NCBI GenBank assembly: GCA_033961575.1
Contig: CM066728.1
Location: 103,926,852-103,990,851 of the forward strand
DNA: 64,000 bases
From: Aselliscus stoliczkanus
Lineage: Eukaryota > Chordata > Mammalia > Chiroptera > Hipposideridae
Direction: 5' to 3'
Shown here: positions 59,980-64,000 of the stretch, in pieces
Layout: each line of letters opens with the position of its first letter
How positions within the stretch are numbered: position 1 is the first letter of the stretch
Notes under the pieces: model-generated
The model's database searches: none
What the model was told of the DNA's origin: nothing
What the model saw: the letters and a program-made list of their open reading frames with translations, nothing else
Program-made: the position numbers and the translations under genes

Positions 59980-60522
59980 TCAAACCCTAGGCAGAAGCCT
60001 GCTCTGTAAGAAGTTTTTAATGCTACGAAGAGGTCGAACATCATTCTGGTGTTTGCGCCGCTCGATGAAGGAAGTCAGCCTGGACGTGTCCAGGACGCCC
60101 GCGCCCCTGCCGTGGCCCGCCTGCAGCCACTGCTCCTGCAGGGCCAGCGCAGCCGACGGCCGCTTGGCAGGGTCCTCCTGCAGCAGGAAGCACACGAAGT
60201 CCTTGGCTTTCTGGCTCACTCCTTTGAAGTAGTCATCTGGGAAACTAAAGTCTAGCCGGCAAATGTTCAGGCACGTCTCTTCCACGCTGTCGTCCAGGAA
60301 AGGGGACACGCCGCTCAGAAGGACGTAGGTGAGCACCCCCACACTCCACGTGTCTGAGGTCAGGGAGACGGGGTTCCCAAGGATGATCTCGGGGGCTGCA
60401 AATTCGGGGTTCCCCAGTAACTGGTGGATATAGTAGGTCGTGTTGAGTTGGACGGCATCCCCAAAGTCAGCCAGTTTAATCGTGGGCTTGGCTAAACTCT
60501 GATCCACCAAGATATTCTCGGG
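59980..60522 (-). CDS. TRIO: TRIO terminal coding exon (C-lobe of C-terminal kinase domain and tail)
   Basis: Acceptor CTCCTAG before 60522; open to the TGA at 59980-59982 (180 residues). TRIO is a large Rho-GEF with a C-terminal protein kinase domain. This exon starts PENILVDQSLAKPTIKLADF, giving the Mg-binding DFG at residues 19-21 of the exon, then the APE motif in FAAPEII (43-45), SDTWSVGVLTYVLLSGVSPF, and the PAKRPSA helix typical of CaMK-like kinases. The C-terminal tail FIERRKHQNDVRPLRSIKNF ends LQSRLLPRV. As I recall, that ending is specific to TRIO and not to its paralogue kalirin. No frameshift is seen. Confidence 0.96.
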   Translation of the reverse strand, partial: PENILVDQSLAKPTIKLADFGDAVQLNTTYYIHQLLGNPEFAAPEIILGNPVSLTSDTWSVGVLTYVLLSGVSPFLDDSVEETCLNICRLDFSFPDDYFKGVSQKAKDFVCFLLQEDPAKRPSAALALQEQWLQAGHGRGAGVLDTSRLTSFIERRKHQNDVRPLRSIKNFLQSRLLPRV

Positions 60523-61027
60523 CTAGGAGACAGGAAAAGGCCACTGTCATTTGCATCAACCCCAAGCTTACGCTTACGTGTGAGGCTCACCAGGAACCTC
60601 CGAGGTTGACTGGAATAGACTGCTCACGTGCAAAACAGAATCAAACCCTCAGCACAGGCCCACGGAGGCGGGGACAAGCGGCCAGAGAGGAACCGCTGCC
60701 CTCAGCTCAGCGGAGCCCGCTGTGGAGGCGGGTGTAAGGCAGCGTGTTGCATAGGCCGCTTCCGAAGCTGGGCACTCCCTCACTACCTCCCGGCGCTAAC
60801 AGCGGTCCTTTCTCCTCCTCCTTCAGTGAGCTGCCTAAACCGGTCCCACAGCAGCCCAGCCAAACTCACACCGCTTTCTGAAATTCCCTGAAATGTCTGA
60901 CGGTCTCTATCACTGGAAGCAAACTCGTGAAAACCGAGACTGGAAATCAGGGCTCCCGTCTCCCGCCCAGTGTCTGTCCCCAACCCTGGTCAGACACGCT
61001 CCCTCTGGCCCCTGGAAACCCACTGAC
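60523..61027 (-). other. TRIO: TRIO last intron
   Basis: 505 bp between the two kinase exons. No repeat or gene is seen inside. Confidence 0.85.
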
Positions 61028-61166
61028 CTTTAGGTCCAGGTGTGCTATCCTGCAGTTGTGAAGGTATCGGACGGCTTCCAGAACCTCCCCCAGATATGCC
61101 CTGATCTTCCCTTCGGTGAGGTTTCCCCATCGCACCACACAGTCCAGGAGGCGCCCCTGGTCAGCC
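61028..61166 (-). CDS. TRIO: TRIO penultimate coding exon (kinase catalytic loop)
   Basis: Acceptor CCGCAG before 61166 and donor CTAAAG|GTCAGT after 61028, 139 nt. It codes one split base plus 46 residues: ADQGRLLDCVVRWGNLTEGK, IRAYLGEVLEAVRYLHNCRI, AHLDLK. It contains the catalytic-loop HLDLK (HRDLK-like, with the catalytic Asp), which joins directly to PEN in the next exon. The N-lobe exons are to the right of the window. Confidence 0.95.
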
Positions 61167-61454
61167 CTGCGGAGGGAGGAGGGAGTGGGCCGTCACTGTG
61201 CGCCAGTTCACCTTACAGAGCTTTCTCGTCTCACACGAGAGAAACGTGCTGCCTCTGTGCCCCCCTGTTAACGTTCCATTCGTGTTTCAGGATTGTACCC
61301 CGACCTGAAGGCACAACGGGATTGAGAGGGCGACTTCTTGTGAGTATCTGTGCAGATGCCCGTGGGGACAAGCAGCTCAACCCTCAGAGGGAGCCGGGAG
61401 GCACTGGCTTAGCCGGCTCCTCAAACCTGGCCTCCCTGAGGTGAGAACATGGGA

Positions 61455-61600
61455 AAGCCGCCCGAGTGCCGGGCACACAGTAGGTGCTCTTCGGTATCTG
61501 CTGAAGGAACGAAGTGCTACCATCTCCCCGAGCCTTAGTTTCATCTGTAAAATGGGTGATGAAAGGCTGAACGAGACAATGTAAGTAAGAGGCAGATGGT
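61455..61600 (+). repeat. MIR/L2 fragments, rearranged
   Basis: A tail-like GCCGGGCACACAGTAGGTGC comes before a core-like CTTAGTTTCATCTGTAAAAT. That order is reversed relative to one MIR, so two fragments are likely. Confidence 0.45.
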
Positions 61601-61689
61601 AAGACAATGCAGTAAGTGCCTCACCATGGTCTCAAGTCTTCCTACTGGGAACTTGCTTTACATATTTAAAAACCACACAGGGCTGCCCA

Positions 61690-61900
61690 TGTGTCGGGGA
61701 CTAAATACTTTCTATCAATTCATTTAATCCACATGACAACTCTCTGAGAAGAATGTTTTATTGTCCCCATTTTATGGGTGAGGGAACTGAGGCAAAGAGA
61801 AGTTATGTGACTTTCCCACGGTCACACAGCTCGTAAGTGAAAGCTGAAATTACAATGAGATGGTCTGGCCCCAGCCTCTCTGAACAGGTCTGTGCTGCCT
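61690..61900 (-). repeat. MIR SINE, antisense
   Basis: Reversed MIR with a good core: CAATTCATTTAATCCACATG, TTATTGTCCCCATTTTATGG, GAGGGAACTGAGGCAAAGAG, CCCACGGTCACACAGCTCGT. Confidence 0.85.
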
Positions 61901-62884
61901 TCTTGTTTCTAAAACAGAAACTTATAGGATAATCAGCTACTTGTCTGGTAATGGGGAGTTATCAAGGAGAAATTGGTAGTCAGTAATTCGTTATGAAAAG
62001 AAATCCTATTAACAGTATGGTGAGGCCAAACCATTTAGTTTTCCAGTGAGAAGAAATGATGGCTGAATACACTGAAAATTTTAAAGCAGAAACACAGGCT
62101 TTATAGATTTTTTGAGGACGTCAGGATAATTCTTGGTAAAAATCCTCAGGGAAGGTGGGCAGTATTGTTAGCCATCAAGCTTCTAGGGCCAGAGCAGACC
62201 CTCTCAGGTACCGAGCACCCATGCGGCCAGGTCTCTGCTTGGATCTCACTTTAGCCCACAACAATCACCCATGGTAGCTGAGACCGTGCAGGATGCCCAG
62301 GCTGAGAAGTGGGCCCCAGGTGATGGAGTCAGTGACAGGTGGAGCAGGGACCAGAACCAGGCCCCGTGGACGTGCCCTGTGCACACGCTCATTGGCCTCG
62401 GGGAGGGTCTGCCGTCCTCACTTCCGTGCCGGGCAGGTTTGCTGTCCCCGGGAGGCTGTAGCCCGGCAGCCCCGGGCAGGCAGACCCTCCTGAAACACCC
62501 TACCCCCGGGTGGGGCTGCCTCGCCCCATAAAAGTGGTGGGGTGGAGGCACTCACCGAGTCTTTAAGAAAAAGAACACGAGACAGATCAGGTGCAGGGCC
62601 TTGAGACAGTCCCTAAGCTCGAGCCCTGCTGTTACCATGAATGCGTCGCCACGTGGGACACCGTGGGTGGTTCTGCCGCCTGGCCTACCCTTTCCACTTG
62701 GGAATGATCAAAAGCTACAAAATGGTACAAAAGGTTTTGATTTTGCCAGTGGAAAAGAAGTTGTAAATCCAATTAAATGTGTGAATTGAGTCCCCTTAAA
62801 AAGAAGCCACAGGAATTTAAAGAAAGCTGAGTGCCGAGATGTTTCCCAGATTCCAGAATGTTCTAAGGGCATCACTTACACTTT

Positions 62885-63065
62885 GGGCCGCATGGTTCTC
62901 TGCTGAGGGCCGTCCTGTGCCCTGGAGGACGGCGAGCAACACCCCCGGCTCCACCCTCTGGATTCCAGCAGTACCCCCACCCTGAGTCGTGACACCAAAC
63001 AAGCCTCCACACATTGCCAACGTCGCCTGGGGGTGCACAACTGCCCCGATATGAGAACCACTGCT
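62885..63065 (+). mobile_element. hAT-type MITE (MER5-like)
   Basis: GGGCCGTCCTGTGCCCTGGA, CCACCCTCTGGATTCCAGCA, CACACATTGCCAACGTCGCC and the terminal TATGAGAACCACTG match the layout of a MER5-type hAT-Charlie MITE. Confidence 0.8.
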
Positions 63066-63546
63066 CTTGGGTGTTATACTCTTTCTCTTTACATGACTGA
63101 ACCGTACGCCGAGGTGGCCCTCTGGGCCCGGTAAGAACTTGGGGACCAGTGGAGCCATTGTGGTTGGAGGCTACCCCCGTCGAGGGGGCGGCCTCTTGGT
63201 GAGGTGCATCTTCCCACCTTCATCTTCTCGTCCGTCATCCTGTGGTGGGCAGTAGCTATGAGGGGAGGGGTGGCCCTGAGGCTGAGGCACCTGCCCAAGC
63301 ACTAGACAGAGCAGGTTCTAGGAGTCTGTCCCAAGCGCCCACCAGAGGTCACCACCAGGGGTGTGTGTTTCCAGAGGCCAGGCCTCTTGGGACCTTTGGG
63401 GACCACAGGGCATCTCCAGGGTGGCTGAGACCCAGTGGGAGCCTGGGTAGTGACGTTAGGCTTGCTGCCTCCTTGTTGGACAGCACATACTAAAAACTAC
63501 TACATTTACTGGAAAGCTCTAAAACTGTGGTCTCTAATAGCACATA

Positions 63547-64000
63547 TATGAGGTGTGATCAAAAAATATGGTGAATGTTAAAAAAAAAAATGCATTGCAA
63601 TAAAAGACACACTGCCATTCACCCCCCTCAGAACACTCCCCCTCACTTTGAACAGGCTTATCCCATCGCTCTTGCCACTTTCTGAAGCAGCTCTGGAAGT
63701 CCTCTTTCATGCGTGTCTTCAGTTGCGCTGTCGTGGTGGCTGTCTCAATGTCCTGAATCATTTTGACTTTGGAGAAGAGCCAGAAGTCACACGGTGCCAT
63801 ATCCAGTGAATAAGGTGGATGAGGACACACTGTAATGTTTTTATTTGACAAGAATTGTGGTATACCAGAAGTGACGTGTGAGCTATGAGCTATACCAGGA
63901 GCATTGTCATGATGAAGGATGAAGACACTCATGAAAGAGGACTTCCAGACCTGCTTCAGAAAGGGGCAAGAATGATGGGATAAGTGTGTTCGAAGCGAGG
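63547..64000 (-). mobile_element. mariner (DD34D) fragment with internal inversion, runs off the window
   Basis: The left end has a TIR-like GAGGTGTGATCAAAAAATAT next to TATA. The minus strand is open at 63534-63932 with the transposase motifs LHHDNAP and PPYSLDMAPCDFWLF. I count 34 residues between the two Asp residues, the DD34D spacing of mariner. The C-terminal MKEDFQSCFRKWQERWDK block follows. From about 63918 the plus strand repeats that C-terminal block in the opposite orientation, so the copy is rearranged. It is not a host gene, and the N-terminal part is missing. Confidence 0.88.

Larger units (their letters stand above)
61167..64000 (-). other. TRIO: TRIO intron, partial (contents)
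   Basis: No further TRIO exon was found up to the window edge. It holds L2/MIR pieces (61455-61600), a MIR (61690-61900), a hAT MITE (62885-63065) and the mariner fragment (63547-64000). 61,900-62,880 and 63,070-63,540 contain nothing I can name. Confidence 0.75.

Noticed and set aside
63534..63932. 132-codon minus-strand frame as a host gene
   Set aside because: The motifs and DD34D spacing show a mariner transposase remnant lacking its N-terminus.

Overview
The window is nuclear DNA from a placental mammal, most likely a bat. It has spliced genes with GT-AG introns, a CpG-island promoter, ancient mammalian repeats (MIR, L2, L1M, hAT) and younger lineage-specific insertions. The bat call is an inference from tRNA-headed SINEs whose heads and pyrimidine-rich tails resemble bat (rhinolophoid / Yinpterochiroptera) SINEs as I remember them, and from mariner-type DNA transposons. 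Mammal is near certain; bat is probable; the species cannot be read from the sequence.

Two protein-coding genes lie in tandem, both on the minus strand. On the left is OTULINL (FAM105A), a catalytically dead relative of the deubiquitinase OTULIN. Exon 1 is at 18496-18565 in a CpG island, a 14.3 kb intron follows, and coding exons 2-6 lie between 4213 and 141; the last coding exon is beyond base 1. On the right is the 3' end of TRIO. The last two coding exons of its C-terminal protein kinase domain are at 61028-61166 and 59980-60522, followed by about 1.8 kb of 3' UTR. In human the order is also TRIO then OTULINL in the same orientation (chromosome 5p15.2), so the layout is conserved synteny.

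The roughly 39 kb between the genes is non-coding and repeat-filled. Main blocks: an old antisense L1 with a CTTT microsatellite and a SINE dimer (21.7-22.9 kb); a 5'-truncated L1 with its own target-site duplication and a SINE nested inside (29.2-31.7 kb); a probable LTR (32.3-32.9 kb); an inverted pair of Tc1/mariner-derived MITEs (33.5-34.1 kb); a nearly full-length old L1M carrying two SINEs (52.2-57.6 kb); and six copies of a roughly 430 bp tRNA-headed SINE spread over the window. A mariner fragment with DD34D spacing and an internal inversion runs off the right edge inside a TRIO intron.

I found no sign of a new enzymatic system. The most unusual items are: the SINE population (two subfamilies separable by three linked indels, dimers mobilised as one unit, and two SINE types sharing a 3' module); the MITE pair that keeps the C-terminal coding end of a transposase; the inverted mariner; and a GC-rich minisatellite just inside OTULINL intron 1.
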